This document shows, one piece after another, positions 32,213-45,710 of a stretch of 64,000 bases of DNA; the stretch's first letter is position 1; the number at the start of each line of letters is the position of its first letter. The notes beneath the pieces are model-generated. The model was not told where the DNA came from. It saw only the letters and a list, made by a program, of their open reading frames with translations, and ran no database searches. Source of the stretch: Neodontobutis hainanensis (taxonomy: Eukaryota; Chordata; Actinopteri; Gobiiformes; Odontobutidae); contig JALDNG010000818.1 of NCBI GenBank assembly GCA_024349245.1, positions 19,993-83,992 of the forward strand, in the 5' to 3' direction. The position numbers were made by a program, and so were the translations under genes.

Positions 32213-32650
32213 TCAGTTTAAATTATACATAAGTATATAGACGGGACAACTCATCCGCGACACGTTCTTTTTACTGCGAATGTGTTGAATTTTTATGTTG
32301 AACGATTGAATGCGCAGACTCCAATTCATAAGGTGACGATTTTTATTGCGCATGCGGTCTAGGAACACTAAGGGATTATGGTCCGTAAAGACAACCACAG
32401 GCACACAAGAGCCACCCACATAAACCTCAAAGTGTTCCAGAGCCATTACCAGTGCCAGTGCTTCTTTTCCGATGGTGGAATACCACCTTTGATGTTTATC
32501 AAGATTTTTGAAAAAGGATACCAGATGTTCAATGCAATCAGGCCCATCTTGTAGGAGAACAACATCGATGCCAAAATCACAAGCATCAACGGCCAATTTA
32601 AACATTTGGTCAAATTGAGGCGCAGCTAGAACGGGAGAATTAATTAGCAA
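32213..32650 (-). pseudogene. Gmr1-like RNase H
   Basis: Shows FKLAVDACDFGIDVVLLQ (first Asp), YSTIGKEALALVMALEHF (Glu), VVVFTDHNPLVF (Asp) and RLMNWSLR-type HLMNWSLRIQ. These parallel 50925-51300 in the other Gmr1-like element. The final DALSRL block is altered, so the C-terminus is damaged. Confidence 0.78.
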
Positions 32651-32772
32651 ACTTGCTCAAATACAGTTTGACAACCATCAGTCCAATAAAAGTCCACTTT
32701 AGGGCTGAGGAGGTCAGTCAACGGCGCAGCAATGGCAGAAAAGTTTTTAGCCCCTGTAATAGCCTACCATGG

Positions 32773-33329
32773 CTAAATAACAACTGTACAGTTGGTGGAA
32801 ACAGGGACAGCGAGAATCGCCTCAACCTTAGCTTGAACTGGACACACTTGACCTCCCCTCACCATTTTTACAAGATAGGTCACTGTTGCTTGCCCAAACT
32901 CACATTTTGTCAAGTTAACTGCTAATGCGTACTGTAATGTGCTCCACCCACGAAGACAAACAAACAACCAAGTCATCAAGGACCCCATCAAGGCTTCACA
33001 AAAGACAATCCAGACAAAACTACACGCATAAGCCTCTGAAATGTGGCGGGCTCATTACACATGCCAAAGGCCATAACCGAATACTGAAGGAAGTCATCAG
33101 GTGTAACAAAAGCAGATATTACTTTGGCACGTTCAGTTAAAGGGACCTGCCAATATCCTTTTAGTAAGTCTAGCTTTGTCACAAACCTGGCAGCAACATG
33201 ATCCACGCAATCCTCCATTTGTGGAAGAGGATAACAGTCAGTCTTTGTTACACCATTAACTTTCCTGAAGTCTGTACAAAAGCGGCTACAGCTTTTTTTG
33301 GCTATGCCATACTGCAGCATATACTCCAC
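32773..33329 (-). pseudogene. Gmr1-like reverse transcriptase fragment
   Basis: Contains FCTDFRKVNGVTKTD, CYPLPQMEDCVDHV, LLKGYWQVPLTERAK, SAFVTPDDFLQYSVM and PATFQRLMR. In a second frame the catalytic box region reads VLDD instead of YLDD (minus 32984-32973). A frame break lies between these blocks. The N-terminal fingers are short compared with the family. Confidence 0.78.
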
Positions 33330-33568
33330 CTGTTTTTTCAGACGGCCACGTTTGTCTGGATTAACCCGATATGGATGCTGTTTTATAGGCCTTTAATCAC
33401 CTACATTAATTTAATGACAGAGCACATGCGTCTGAGAGGGCACATCAGCAAACAATGACCTATTGGACTGAATTACATTCATCATTTCATTCTGCTGAGA
33501 ATCTAAAAGGTGGAACAACAAAACTGACAAACTTTTTAAAGCCTCTGAGTTGGAAAATTTACCCTGAG

Positions 33569-33866
33569 TCAAAGCCCCGGACCACGAGTCATTTTCAATT
33601 TCAATACCAGCCGCCAAACTAACTCACGGCTCGGAGCGTTCAGCACCGGACAGCTCCCGAAAAGCCTGCAAAAGAATACGGGTCTCAGTGTTCTCAACCC
33701 GAGCAACGCTGCAGACTCTTTAGCGTCTGCAATCACCAAATACGAGTCATTTCGGTCATAAAAAGATTTTAACCTTTTCACATGGCAAAGGCGTGTGCCA
33801 CGCCGGCGGTCAGGTGTAAAAATCAAGTAGTCTCTTTCACCCAGTTTCTTTTTCACAACATAACAT
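33569..33866 (-). pseudogene. Gmr1-like integrase C-terminal end
   Basis: Starts VKKKLGERDYLIFTPDRRRGTRLCHVKRLK, which matches the block IQKKISDRDYLIITPDRRRR at 49903-49990 in the plus-strand element. In both elements it lies just upstream of RT, supporting the unusual domain order. It is truncated upstream by the LINE at about 33870. Confidence 0.75.
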
Positions 33867-33869
33867 TAC

Positions 33870-34781
33870 CTCAGGCAGTAAGGGTTGGCAGTAACACATC
33901 CAGCACCAGCAGTGACAACAAGCTCTCTCTGAACGTGGAGAAGACGAAGGAGATTGTTGTTGACTTCAGGAGAGCGCACACTCAGCATGTTCCTCTGACC
34001 ATCAACGGTGCGACTGTGGAGAGTGAACAGCACCAAGTTCCTGGGTGTGCACATCGCAGAGGACCTCTCCTGGACTGAAAACACAGCAGAACTGGAGAGA
34101 GCATCCTGTCGAGCTGCATCACTGTGTGGTACGGCGCCTGCAACGCGCCCTGCCGAAAGACTCTGCAATGCATAGTGAGAGCAGCTGAGAAGATCATTGG
34201 TGTCTCTCTTCCCTCCCTCCAGCAAATTTACAGAACACGTCTCATCCGCAAAGCCCTCTGCATTGCACGTGATCCCACCCACCCATCACACAGCTTCTCC
34301 AGCCTGCTGCCATCAGGAGGAGAGGACCAGCAGACTGAAGGACACCTTACTCCACCAGGCTGTCAGGAGCTGAACTCACTCCTGAACCTTTTCTGCCCCA
34401 GGCACCACTGAACTATGACCCCTACCCACACTAATATATGATGACATGCACCAGTCACTTTGTGCAGCATTGGTCTGCTCACGACCTCATTCTCCATGGA
34501 ACTGCCATCATTCCACTACATCATCAGTCAGTTAAATAACTGCTCTTGAGCCCACTTCAATCAGACTTAATAAGCTTTTGTTTTTGCACTAAAAAACTTT
34601 TATCTGCACTGTTGCTCACTTCATTGATTTGCACACTGCCTTTTGCCTTGCGCTGCTTTATTTTAATTTAACTTTATTTTTGATTTTATTATGCCTTTAT
34701 TAACATTCTCTTAGTGTATAATTGTACAGTTGTATTTACACTTTATATTTTGATCTAGATTTTTTAGGCTTTAATGTTATG
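33870..34781 (+). mobile_element. L2/CR1-like LINE fragment inside the Gmr1-like element
   Basis: Frames encode LSLNVEKTKEIVVDFRRAH, a STKFLGVHIAEDLSWT block, ITVWYGACNAPCRKTLQCIV, RAAEKIIGVSLPSL and HPSHSFSSLLPSG. This is the C-terminal third of a fish non-LTR RT, with two or more frame changes. An AT-rich 3' UTR follows to about 34781. It sits between the gag and integrase parts of the host element. About 2 kb of gag-pol that should lie there is gone, so insertion was accompanied or followed by deletion. Confidence 0.8.
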
Positions 34782-35195
34782 TTATCTGTGTGGGTCTGAG
34801 TGTAACGCAATTTCACACAAAAGCTCTAATTCGCGCATGCGAATCTGTGTTTGTTGCTCCAATTTCTTTGTCTCCAACATATTCATATATTGTAGCTCCT
34901 TTTCCTTTAAAGCAAGACGCTCTAATTCAACTTCTAGCTCTTTTAATCTAACTGCTTCATCTGCCGTACTACTAGAGTAAGATGTTCTAGGACCTTTAGG
35001 TTTGTTGTGTATCAGTGTCAACGTCCCACGCTCTACCAAAGCATTATAAAGTTGAGTCTTTACCGTAGCCTTCTTAGCTTGCTTTGTGACAACAATGTCA
35101 TCATGTTCAGCAACTAGCAAGAGATCATCTTTTTGACACCGATCCAAAACCTCCAAAGTGGGAGCAGAAACAAACTCATCCAGGTTATACTCCAT
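34782..35195 (-). CDS. Gmr1-like gag N-terminal part
   Basis: The 137-residue frame starts MEYNLDEFVSAPTLEVLDRC and has KKATVKTQLYNALVERGTL, a SAP-like helical block, then a charged coiled coil rich in ELE and KEKEL. The plus-strand Gmr1-like element has the same opening (LDEFIKAPTLEVFHRC) at 47062. The ATG is about 147 bases after the LTR. The frame is cut by the LINE on its 3' side. Confidence 0.75.
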   Translation of the reverse strand: MEYNLDEFVSAPTLEVLDRCQKDDLLLVAEHDDIVVTKQAKKATVKTQLYNALVERGTLTLIHNKPKGPRTSYSSSTADEAVRLKELEVELERLALKEKELQYMNMLETKKLEQQTQIRMRELELLCEIALHSDPHR

Positions 35196-35342
35196 GTTTT
35201 AACCCAGAATCAGGCCAGCCACAAGACAAAAGGCTAACACACAACAAACAAAGCTACTCACAAAAATACACACCTGCCAGTCCTACCTGAATTACTCCAT
35301 TAACTCACAAGACAGAAAGTCTACTTTAATGAGCCCCAAATA

Positions 35343-35919
35343 TGTTACGATCCCCGCTAAACAAAAGGGACCTGAACATAAAGTCAAACCACACAAAGTG
35401 TAAGGCAACACAAATCAACAATTTATTAATTAAACAGAGGGTTTGGGACAAACCAAAAAGCCATACACAATTAAAGCTCCAACTGTCTATTTAAAATAAG
35501 AATCAAGGGAGAACAAAAAGGCGGTGATGGGTCGGACAAAATGAACAAAAGAGGGCAACAAGCCGAGTCAGCCCGCCATTGGACCGTCGTACCCGACTTA
35601 ACTCATCTGTCCCTGCCTAACCAATCCTAACCCTTAAAGTAAAACAACAAACCGTTAAAACAGGACCACCTCGCCCATCACCTAAAAGAACTAACTGAAA
35701 ACATAAAAGAGGAGCTGAACGCGTCTAAGCTGCCCCTGGCATCGACAGCAGCACAACCAGGAGGCGGAGCTTAGCCGGAAACACAGAGCGAAGCAGAGAG
35801 CGAGAAGCCGGCCTCAACATCCTCCTTATAAAGGGTAGCAGCCAATCAGGAGCCCAGACCAGACACACCCCACTCCTCCTGCAGGTGGAACACACAGACA
35901 TTTACATGCATTTGTAACA
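35343..35919 (-). repeat. 5' LTR of the minus-strand Gmr1-like element
   Basis: 577 bp, full-length for the family. The same LTR sequence occurs in opposite orientation at 60130-60631. Confidence 0.88.
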
Positions 35920-36395
35920 GAGTCCTTTGTGCTCAAGTCCGAGGCAAGTCTCAAGTCCTTGTGTTTGAGAATAAAGGAGTCCAAGTTTGAGTCAGAGCAA
36001 TAAAAATTAAGTCCAAGTCCGAGTCGAGGCACAAAACTGATCTTGATGACTACTCCATCTCTGCCCACAACACCAATGCCCTGCACAAGAAGGGCCAGAG
36101 TCGCCTCCTCCTTCATCCAAGTCATCCCAATCTAAAAATGTAATTATATAAAATATCAAAACAATCCATCAATATGGCTTACAAGCAAATTGAATCATAG
36201 AAATGGCTGTAATTGAGCTGGTTGAAAAAATAACATCTACAATAAAAAATAAAAATCCCATAAATGGAATTTTCATAGACTTGAAGAAAGCCTTCGACAC
36301 CATTGATCACAAAGTTCTGTTAAGAAAACCTGAAAGATATGGCATCAGGGGCATTGTATAAAGATGGATTGGTGACATTTTATTCTGCAGTGAAG
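35920..36395. repeat. Second inverted duplication, left arm flank (partner 59676-60129)
   Basis: Together with the LTR 35343-35919, this segment is the reverse complement of 59676-60631. Each copy has small insertions (for example about 45 bases at 36155 here). It contains a degenerate GACTTG/GACTCG hexamer stretch (35940-36030) and a LINE RT fragment (36250-36395, block FIDLKKAFDTIDHKVLLRK). Confidence 0.78.
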
Positions 36396-36627
36396 ATGGC
36401 TAAAGTCATAAAGGCAGAAGGATGGACGGCCAATTATCCACATTACATTTACTTTGTGTTTCTGTGTATAAATCAACTTAAGTAGCAGTGACCCAACTCA
36501 TTAGTATTTCAATGGACTCTATGTTTGTGTGTATTACAGACATTGGTTATTTTCTTGTTGTTGTATTGAATATTTTTCTTTCTCTTGCAACGACAAGGAT
36601 CGTCGCATCATTTCCTTTCCTTTGCAG
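36396..36627. other. Unassigned spacer
   Basis: No supported feature. An open frame (NDKDRRIISFPLQ) runs into the exon at 36628. Confidence 0.4.
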
Positions 36628-36902
36628 TGTTTCAAGCCACAGGAGATGCTGCCTAACCACGTGTTGATGTTCTGCATGAAGAACCAGACTGGTGAGGAGA
36701 GGAAAGCAGAGGTGGAGAGAGCCAAAAGTCCATGAAGGCCTGGACCCTTCGAGGCAGAACCTGGGACTACAATGCCATGGTCAAGCGGTACCCCGATGAG
36801 GCATCCAGAAAGGCTCTTCTAGAAGACCTGCGTGAAAGACATTTTTTGATCCTGAATGACCCTGAGGCTGCACAGGAGGCACAGGCTGAATCCCATCACT
36901 GA
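36628..36902 (+). pseudogene. Unrecognised gene, terminal exon candidate
   Basis: After a tttcctttgcag acceptor the frame reads CFKPQEMLPNHVLMFC, KNQTGEERKAEVERAK. After an apparent one-base loss in an A run (about 36723) it continues KAWTLRGRTWDYNAMVKRYP, EASRKALLEDLRERHF to a TGA at 36900-36902. Composition is protein-like, but I do not recognise the family. The frameshift suggests a pseudogene or a sequencing error. Confidence 0.45.
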
Positions 36903-37031
36903 CCACCAGGCGCTGCAAGTGATTTGTTATCCACTAGTACTAGTTACTTTTCATTTAATGCAGAGTCATTAAATTTAATATTGGAACAATGGATTATTTG
37001 TTTTTTTTGTTTTTTCATCTAATCATTCTAG

Positions 37032-37222
37032 GCCTGTTCAGCCGACTCTCCAAGACTGCCAGAGAGTCCTCAGTATCAGAGGCGGACATGCTGGGCATCC
37101 ACAGGAAGCTCCAGGACCAGCATCATTTGAAAGAAGACCAAATGATGATGTTCCGGTACTGCTGCAAAGACATCTTTGTCCTGAGGTACTTCCAGCGACC
37201 AGAAGCAGTGATGGCATTTAAA
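37032..37222 (+). other. Unrecognised gene, internal exon candidate
   Basis: Bounded by a ttctag acceptor and a gtaagt donor. It encodes GLFSRLSKTARESSVSEADM, IHRKLQDQHHLKEDQMMMF and CCKDIFVLRYFQRPEAVMAFK without stops. It follows the terminal exon at 36628-36902, so if both belong to one gene they are out of order. A solo LTR begins 52 bases after the donor. Confidence 0.45.
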
Positions 37223-37274
37223 GTAAGTACTTTTACTTTGCAGCGTTTCCTCAGTGTGTATAAGGTGTAGTGAA

Positions 37275-37658
37275 TGTAGCAGCGACTCCTTAGTTTCCTT
37301 CGCCGCTTGGAGAGGCCGAGCACGGGTCCTGTATATTGCGTGACGAGCTGCGGCTTAAACACATTGACACCGAGTCCCAGAATGGATGCTTGTACGGTTT
37401 ATTTAATTGACTGCTCAGTTGGCACATGTACACAGTTGTAAAATACTTCAGATTGTGAATGTTTAGCAAACGCTTGCGGTCAACAAATACTACGGCTACC
37501 CCGCTTCCCTCTCTCCTCCTATACCTGAGTGACAGTGAGTGCCACCTTTGAAACCAAGAGCTGTCACCGCCTACACCCACATGACCCACACCTCACCCTG
37601 GCAACCAGACAAAAGCAATCCGTAGAGACGAATAACATATACCATTCTGGCTCCTACA
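37275..37658 (-). mobile_element. Solo LTR, 384 bp, with GTGAA target duplication
   Basis: On the minus strand it begins TGTAGGAGCC, has an AATAAA signal in the middle, and ends CTGCTACA. GTGAA is present at 37270-37274 and 37659-37663. No internal sequence remains, as expected after LTR-LTR recombination. The family was not identified; the ends and the five-base duplication fit BEL or Gypsy. Confidence 0.82.
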
Positions 37659-37746
37659 GTGAATATCTATTAATTAATAATCAATATGAATATAAATTAT
37701 GTAAATTAATAAATTAATATTTTGATGTCAAAATATTTTGAGAGAC

Positions 37747-38852
37747 GCCGAGATCCCAAACTGGCAAATGGCTTGATAGTTCACCAGCCACAACCACCAG
37801 AGGGCGCATTTATGGCTTGCCACTTTTAAAAGTGGTTTTCCACTTTTAAAACACCTTTTGTTTAGCTGCAAATTGTTGGAAATATGTTATGGTGTATTAC
37901 TTTAGATCAGTTAAATTATTAAATTATTAGTTTTTACCAGCGAGGAGTTTATAATAATTTTTAACAGTCTAAGATATTTAAATCTAAACCTAAGGCACTG
38001 GCTTTGTCAAAACGACCAATTCGTCAAGGGATCTGTCTGCAGGACTACAGCCCATACACCATTGATACATGGAGTAAATAAAGTCTTTGTCGCCCTCTTT
38101 TGGTGAATATAAAGTAGTGTTTGAACCAAGTAGAGCACAATGTGTGTAAATACTATGCCATTTAAAATATTTATATTATAAAACTGCATACTTATAAGAA
38201 TAAACTATAAGAAGCCATTGTATTTAAATATTGTCTTTCAGAAAGTGACCTGACCTCTGATTAAAACTGCATCAAAAGGAGGTGGCATTAAAAGAGACCA
38301 CAATAGAATCATGTTTTTCACTTCTTTATTTCTCCTAAACACGAATAGCACATTGTATAAAAACGTACAAATTACTATATTAACATGAAGAACAAATAAT
38401 TGGTGGTCATTTGCGTTCTAAGTCCAAAAATCACTCTGAGCTCGATTCATAGTCTGGCTAAGTGGCTAGGCTAACAGTAATGTACCAAACACATAGTTTG
38501 TATAGATGAGCACATAATTAACGATTTACGGCTTTGATCATAACAGCTGTCAAAACGCCTTTTCTATTTCAATTATGTGTGTGCATTTTTAATAATATAA
38601 ATAGTCTATTTTTCTCTGACCTGTTGAGTAAAGTCGCATATACATTAGGATACGTGGCCAAAGTCCAAGCAGCCGTTTTAACAAAAGTGGCCGGACGGCC
38701 GGACTGTTTTCGTAGAGGCTAGAACCATGGCCGTCAGTCATCATAAACCATCAAAGTGGTCTGCCACTTTTAAAAGTGGAAAACCATAAATGCGCCCTCT
38801 GGTGGTTGTGGCTGGTGAACTGGCAAGCCATCTGCCAGTTTGGAATCTCGGC
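37747..38852. mobile_element. Inverted-repeat-bounded element of 1.1 kb (possible non-autonomous DNA transposon)
   Basis: Arms 37747-37835 and 38764-38852 are inverted copies with a few mismatches. They share GTTCACCAGCCACAACCACC and the palindrome CCACTTTTAAAAGTGG. The interior has no long frame. Ends and target duplication could not be defined, so a small inverted duplication is an alternative. Confidence 0.55.
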
Positions 38853-38907
38853 TCTGCTGAATATTCTCTCGGGCACCACCCAGATTCATAGTTCTGGGAG
38901 CTAATTA

Positions 38908-40020
38908 TGTTAATAAGTCTCAATCTAAAGGAAGCAAATTCTTCCTAGTTTTGAACATTTCTTAATATAAACAAAGAAACCTTTAATGTCTTTTGGGGTT
39001 TTATTGAAGATTATACAAGTTTAACAATGAATAATGACAGGGAAATGACACAAAGGAATAATTAGGGACAAAAGATGAGGGTAATTAACACAAAACAATG
39101 ATTGACATGGAACAACTTGTTAGAACCTTTGGTGGAATAAAGTAAGTTTAACCATTGTTTTATGCTATTTACTTGGAGTTGTTACGGAGGGTAAAGGGAC
39201 GGTTAGACGGCTTAATTAAAAGGACTATTGACGGCTTTTGAATGGCGTAGGGGAAAAGGTTCTGCTGGGCCTTATAAAGACAATTATACAGTGTTATCCC
39301 ACCAAACGTCCAGTGTCACGTGTTCAACTCACTCTTGTCGTTCGGTGGCGCTCAGCTGTCCGGGAAGGAAAGGTCCAAAGGTCCGCTTTAGAACTTTCCA
39401 CGCGGGTCCTACAGCTGATGGTTTCCAAGCAACGAGATGGTGTCACGTGGTACAACTGATCCCACAGGGGAAAGAAAGGCGTTCTGTTATTGTCTTTGAG
39501 TGAAAGGCCTTTACCAGCAGTAGAGGTTAACGTCTTTGACAAAAAGGTTCGCTGAAGAGGCTTAAAATTTGTCTTTCCTCGATTAACGAGGGCTATCTTT
39601 GCTTAGCGCACTCTTTTAAAGAATAAGGACTACAAAAATTCACTTCCGTCTCAGGAATTTGACGTCGTCCAGCAGGAAAGTTTTTCAAAACAAAATCAAT
39701 GCGTTGAGTCTTTAAAAAGATGAAAAATTCACGTTTGCACGGTTTGTGCTGCGGGCTAGAAGCTTGAAAGGTACGAAAGTAAATTAAATAGCGGAGATTT
39801 AGGAAGATACGCAAGAGCGTAGAAACAAGCTTAAGAGAAGAAGACACGAGACGAGGCGAGAAGAGCGACCAAGTAGAAGAGGCGAGATAACAAGAAGCAG
39901 AGCTAGATTTCCGGCGCGCACAACTTTTTGTACTGGCCGAAAAGAGGCATGTTTGGTAAAAGGAGTTTTACTAAAGTTTAGCATTTGGGAATAAACTTCT
40001 CTGCTCCACCAAATAACAGA
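38908..40020 (-). mobile_element. Possible large solo LTR (about 1.1 kb)
   Basis: On the minus strand it starts near TGTTATTTGGTGG, contains AATAAAACCCC near its end and finishes GACTTATTAACA. AATTA occurs on both sides (38903-38907 and 40021-40025), but the right boundary does not end cleanly in CA. No internal remnants were found. Confidence 0.35.
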
Positions 40021-40420
40021 AATTAAACACATTTAAAAACCATATTGCTTTTGCATTGTAGCATAAAGGCATAGGAAATGTTTTTACGATTTTGTTAATA
40101 CCAAAGACATGCGCATTATTCATACATTCCATGCTTGACCTGAAAACATAGAATAATTCATTTTATTACACAGACAGCTGTAAAGGTGATGAAGAAAGAA
40201 GTCTTTTATATTATTTATATTATCACTCAAGATCTTGTAAGGAACAATATGAAGAGTACACATTAACTACGATAGACTTTAATGCACACTTTTAATGCAC
40301 ATAACATGAAGATGGTCTTCAAATTCGAAGCAGAGTCGTTACTCTGCTTAACCAAAAGAGGGCAGTGTTCGATCATTCTAGAGGAATACATCAAAGACAT
40401 TCTTATTGAGTTGAGGAGTC

Positions 40421-42824
<2,404 letters not shown>

Positions 42825-43318
42825 CACACAAGAAAACAGATAATAATGGACGACATCTGAAGAAGGTGGAATCCCGGCAGAAGAAGGAAAAGTTTAAAAG
42901 CGACTGTATCCTTAAAACCTTTCAGAGCGCCGTGGAGGCAGTCCCGCCACATGGCTCTGTCTTGTCCCACTGCAGCTGCTACCTCAGTAATGACCACATC
43001 CACCTCCCCATGTTAGGAAGCAGCACACATTACAGACGCCATGAGGTCCTACCCCAGCCTAACCTGCTGGAGGATTGGTCCCTCTCCACTCGAGCAAAGT
43101 CCATCTCTGCCCAGGGTGTTCGCTCGGATCCTGAGATGAGCCGTACTTCTGATCGGACCAGGTCTAGGCCATGTTTGAACCCCAAACCTCCAGAGGTCAA
43201 ACCCAAAAGCAAGAAAGTCATAAAGGAAAAAAACCTGGATACAGACTCAAAGAAACACAATCTACTAAAGTTTATTTTTATTTTGTTATCTTGCATTACA
43301 GTTGCTACAGTTATTTAA

Positions 43319-44095
43319 TGCTGGCAACAGTGTGTAAAAAGAAACAGGAAATTATTTTCTCCTCATTTTGAACTGGTGGACTTATTCTTTACTGTTTAAA
43401 AAAGTATCTCAAGCAAGACATTTTGTCACTTTGTTTCATTGTATTCTTATATTTAAGGCAAAAATGCCTGTGAAGCACATAATTACCCATAACACATATT
43501 CAGTTTTTGTCTTGTTAAAGAATGAACTTGTGTAGCCTTAAATGTGTATTTGTTTCGTCCAATAATTCTTATTTAAGTCTTGACCTCTGTGCCAGTTTTG
43601 CTTTGTTGTTGTTTCCACTATCTCACAATTTCTTGTAATAGCTTTTTTTCTAGCAGTATTCATCATTGCTCAAGAATCTAACACAGAATGTGTTGGAGAA
43701 CTTTGAACACATTTTCTTTCATTTCCAGAAGTTACTGATCAATTTTGCTTCAGTCTCTCCAAAGGTTCTGACTGCCGTTTATCTTTTAGTTTGGTTGTAA
43801 TGAAGAACCATGCTCGAGTTGAATGTCATTTAAATGAACGTTCTATATAATACAGATATTGTGAAGCCAGACTTACAACAGTGTTTCTGAAATAATCTTC
43901 TTTGAGCAGAAAGGTTTGTGTGGTTCTGTCAGTGGTGTTCACGGTTTAAGCCACAAAATAATCTAATCAATGATGTCTTATAGCTCCGGCAACATTTAAA
44001 TATATTTAAGTAGCGAGACAATGTTTACTAAAAGACCTAAACAGAAATGATTTTATAAATAAGTACAAAATGATTGTACTTGTAAAATAATGTCA
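43319..44095. other. AT-rich stretch without recognised genes
   Basis: It may be 3' untranslated sequence of the EF-hand gene at its start. Nothing else is supported. Confidence 0.4.
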
Positions 44096-44130
44096 TTTAT
44101 TTAATAAATACAATATTCAGTTTGGTTTTC

Positions 44131-44753
44131 AAGTCATTCTTGCTTCATCTCTTCATCAAAGGCCATTTGTGCTGTTGTATCATCTGGAGTCACTGATGCA
44201 CTGTTTGTTAGTCTTGATGTGAAGAAGAGTGGGCTTCTTCCACTGGCTTCACGGGACCCTTCCCAGTGCTGCAGCCTTCCTTTGCAATGACAACAAAACA
44301 TTTATTAGTGGATAGCCTTTTGCTGCAGGAGCACAAGAGAAAATACAATATAGTTTTTTTCTTACCACAACAGTTTCTGAGGATCTGGGTTCTTCCGGCT
44401 TTAGCAGACAAGGATGTCATCAGAAAATGCATGTTTAGGTTTCCTACAGAAAACAAGAGGCATGTCTGTTCAAACTGTTACTTCAGTGCAACAGCTGAGA
44501 TACTAGATTAGAGGTAGAAGGACTTCTCACTTGTGTTGGGGCTCAGGACTCTGCTGGCTTTTATTCTCTTCTCTGAACTGGATCATGTTGGGGACAGGTC
44601 ACACTCTGGCAGGATTAGACTTCTTCTCGGTTTCTGGATGCTAAAAGTGCATATATTAATGTCAAAAATATTTTTATATGAATTAAACAGTTAGGTATTA
44701 TTTACAGATCAAGACTTACCGGGACAGGTTACACCTGTGAGGCAAGCAGCCAT
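44131..44753 (-). pseudogene. Candidate decayed small gene
   Basis: Minus-strand pieces with splice-like borders. A first exon 44753-44720 (MAACLTGVTCP) has a gtaag donor. A 44645-44535 piece (ETEKKSNPAR, stop, FREENKSQQSPEPQHK) follows. A 44443-44366 piece (KPKHAFSDDILVC, stop, SRKNPDPQKLLW) is next. The last piece ends SVTPDDTTAQMAFDEEMKQE with a stop, followed by AATAAA on that strand near 44100. Two internal stops make it a pseudogene if it is a gene at all. Family unknown. Confidence 0.3.
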
Positions 44754-44982
44754 CTCTGAAGAAAAATAAAACCACAGAAATAATTCATTAGACAGTATAA
44801 AATATAACAATGTGACTGTATCCAGCGCTGTTCAATTTACTGGATACCTTTCTTTTATCTGTCATAGACTTTTATGTGAAAAGAAGACAAATCTGGAGTG
44901 AGACTTCACGTCAAAAGAAATAAATAACATTGTTGATAGAAATCTAAAGACATTTCTTACCTTTGGCTTTAAAAACATAAAG

Positions 44983-45057
44983 AGAAGAGCTGGGGATTGC
45001 ACCAGCCACCCTTCAGTTAGTGGACCATCTGCTCTAGCTCCTGACACTGCTGCCTCT
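44983..45057 (-). mobile_element. tRNA-derived SINE remnant 1
   Basis: Minus strand: GGAGCTAGAGCAGATGGTCC (A-box side), then GGGTGGCTGGTGCAATCCCC (B-box side). This matches the common fish tRNA-like head in which a cloverleaf-derived sequence is followed by a short body. Confidence 0.55.
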
Positions 45058-45302
45058 AAAACTTAGAACTTAACTTACACAACATGAGAGGGACATGTTG
45101 TGATCTTTGACAGATCACCCACTCTACCCTGAACCATTGCTACACTTCTCACTACACTATTTACTTTGGACTAAGAGTTCTTTCTAAATATGTTCTCCAC
45201 AGTTTAAGTGGAGTCAAGAGAACTCTTCTGGAAAGAACTGTCTCGGTCTTTACCCACTTGTGTAGCATTACAATACTTCCTGACATAATCATTTATCATG
45301 AA

Positions 45303-45373
45303 CGGGGAAGTGGGCATCGCACCATCAACCCTCCAGTTGATGGACAACCCCCTTTTACTCATGACCTGCCTTA
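45303..45373 (-). mobile_element. tRNA-derived SINE remnant 2
   Basis: Minus strand GGGTTGTCCATCAACTGGAG followed by a degraded B box (GATGGTGCGATGCCC). Same family as the other three copies nearby. Confidence 0.5.
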
Positions 45374-45379
45374 TACCCT

Positions 45380-45710
45380 ACCAGTTCTTCCAGTGTGGGA
45401 CGAATGAAGTCTATATTTATTTTAACTTTTAAACAAGTGCAAGGCGTGTTTTGGAGGAAATCTTGGGAAAACTGAACCATCAGGTTTAGTTTCTCAGATT
45501 AACTCGTCTAGATTAACTGTATTGTTTTTAATTATTATTTTTAATGTTAATTTGATGAAATACTACATCACTTTCCTTGCTTTAGCTTCTATTTTGTTTA
45601 GTTTTTTCTGGTTGTTTGTTTTTCTTGACACACACACTCACACTAATATTAATAGAAAGATAAAAGTGTAAAATACTGGCGACGATGCCAAACATAGAGC
45701 TGAGAGTTAC
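45380..45710. repeat. Duplicate of the acidic-protein gene's 3' flank (partner 52000-52341)
   Basis: Direct, moderately diverged copy of 52000-52341. Shared blocks include AAGTGCAAGGCGTGTTTTGGAGGAAATC, CAGGTTTAGTTTCTCAGATTA, and GTAAAATA(C/T)TGGCG just before the point where the gene's stop codon lies in the partner. The gene body is absent here. Confidence 0.65.

Larger units (their letters stand above)
31788..35919 (-). mobile_element. Gmr1-like Gypsy retrotransposon, deleted and invaded by a LINE
   Basis: LTRs at 31788-32157 and 35343-35919 share ends TGTTACG and GTAACA. They are flanked by the duplication GAGTC at 31783-31787 and 35920-35924. On the minus strand the internal order is gag, then (after a LINE insertion and deletion) the integrase C-terminal GPY/F-type end, RT and RNase H. 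Integrase before RT is the copia-like order known for Gmr1-type Gypsy elements. Protease, nucleocapsid and most of integrase are missing. The copy is clearly dead. Confidence 0.87.

Noticed and set aside
44983..45057. Possible functional tRNA gene
   Set aside because: The A and B boxes are recognisable, but the acceptor stem and anticodon arm do not pair; it fits a SINE head better.
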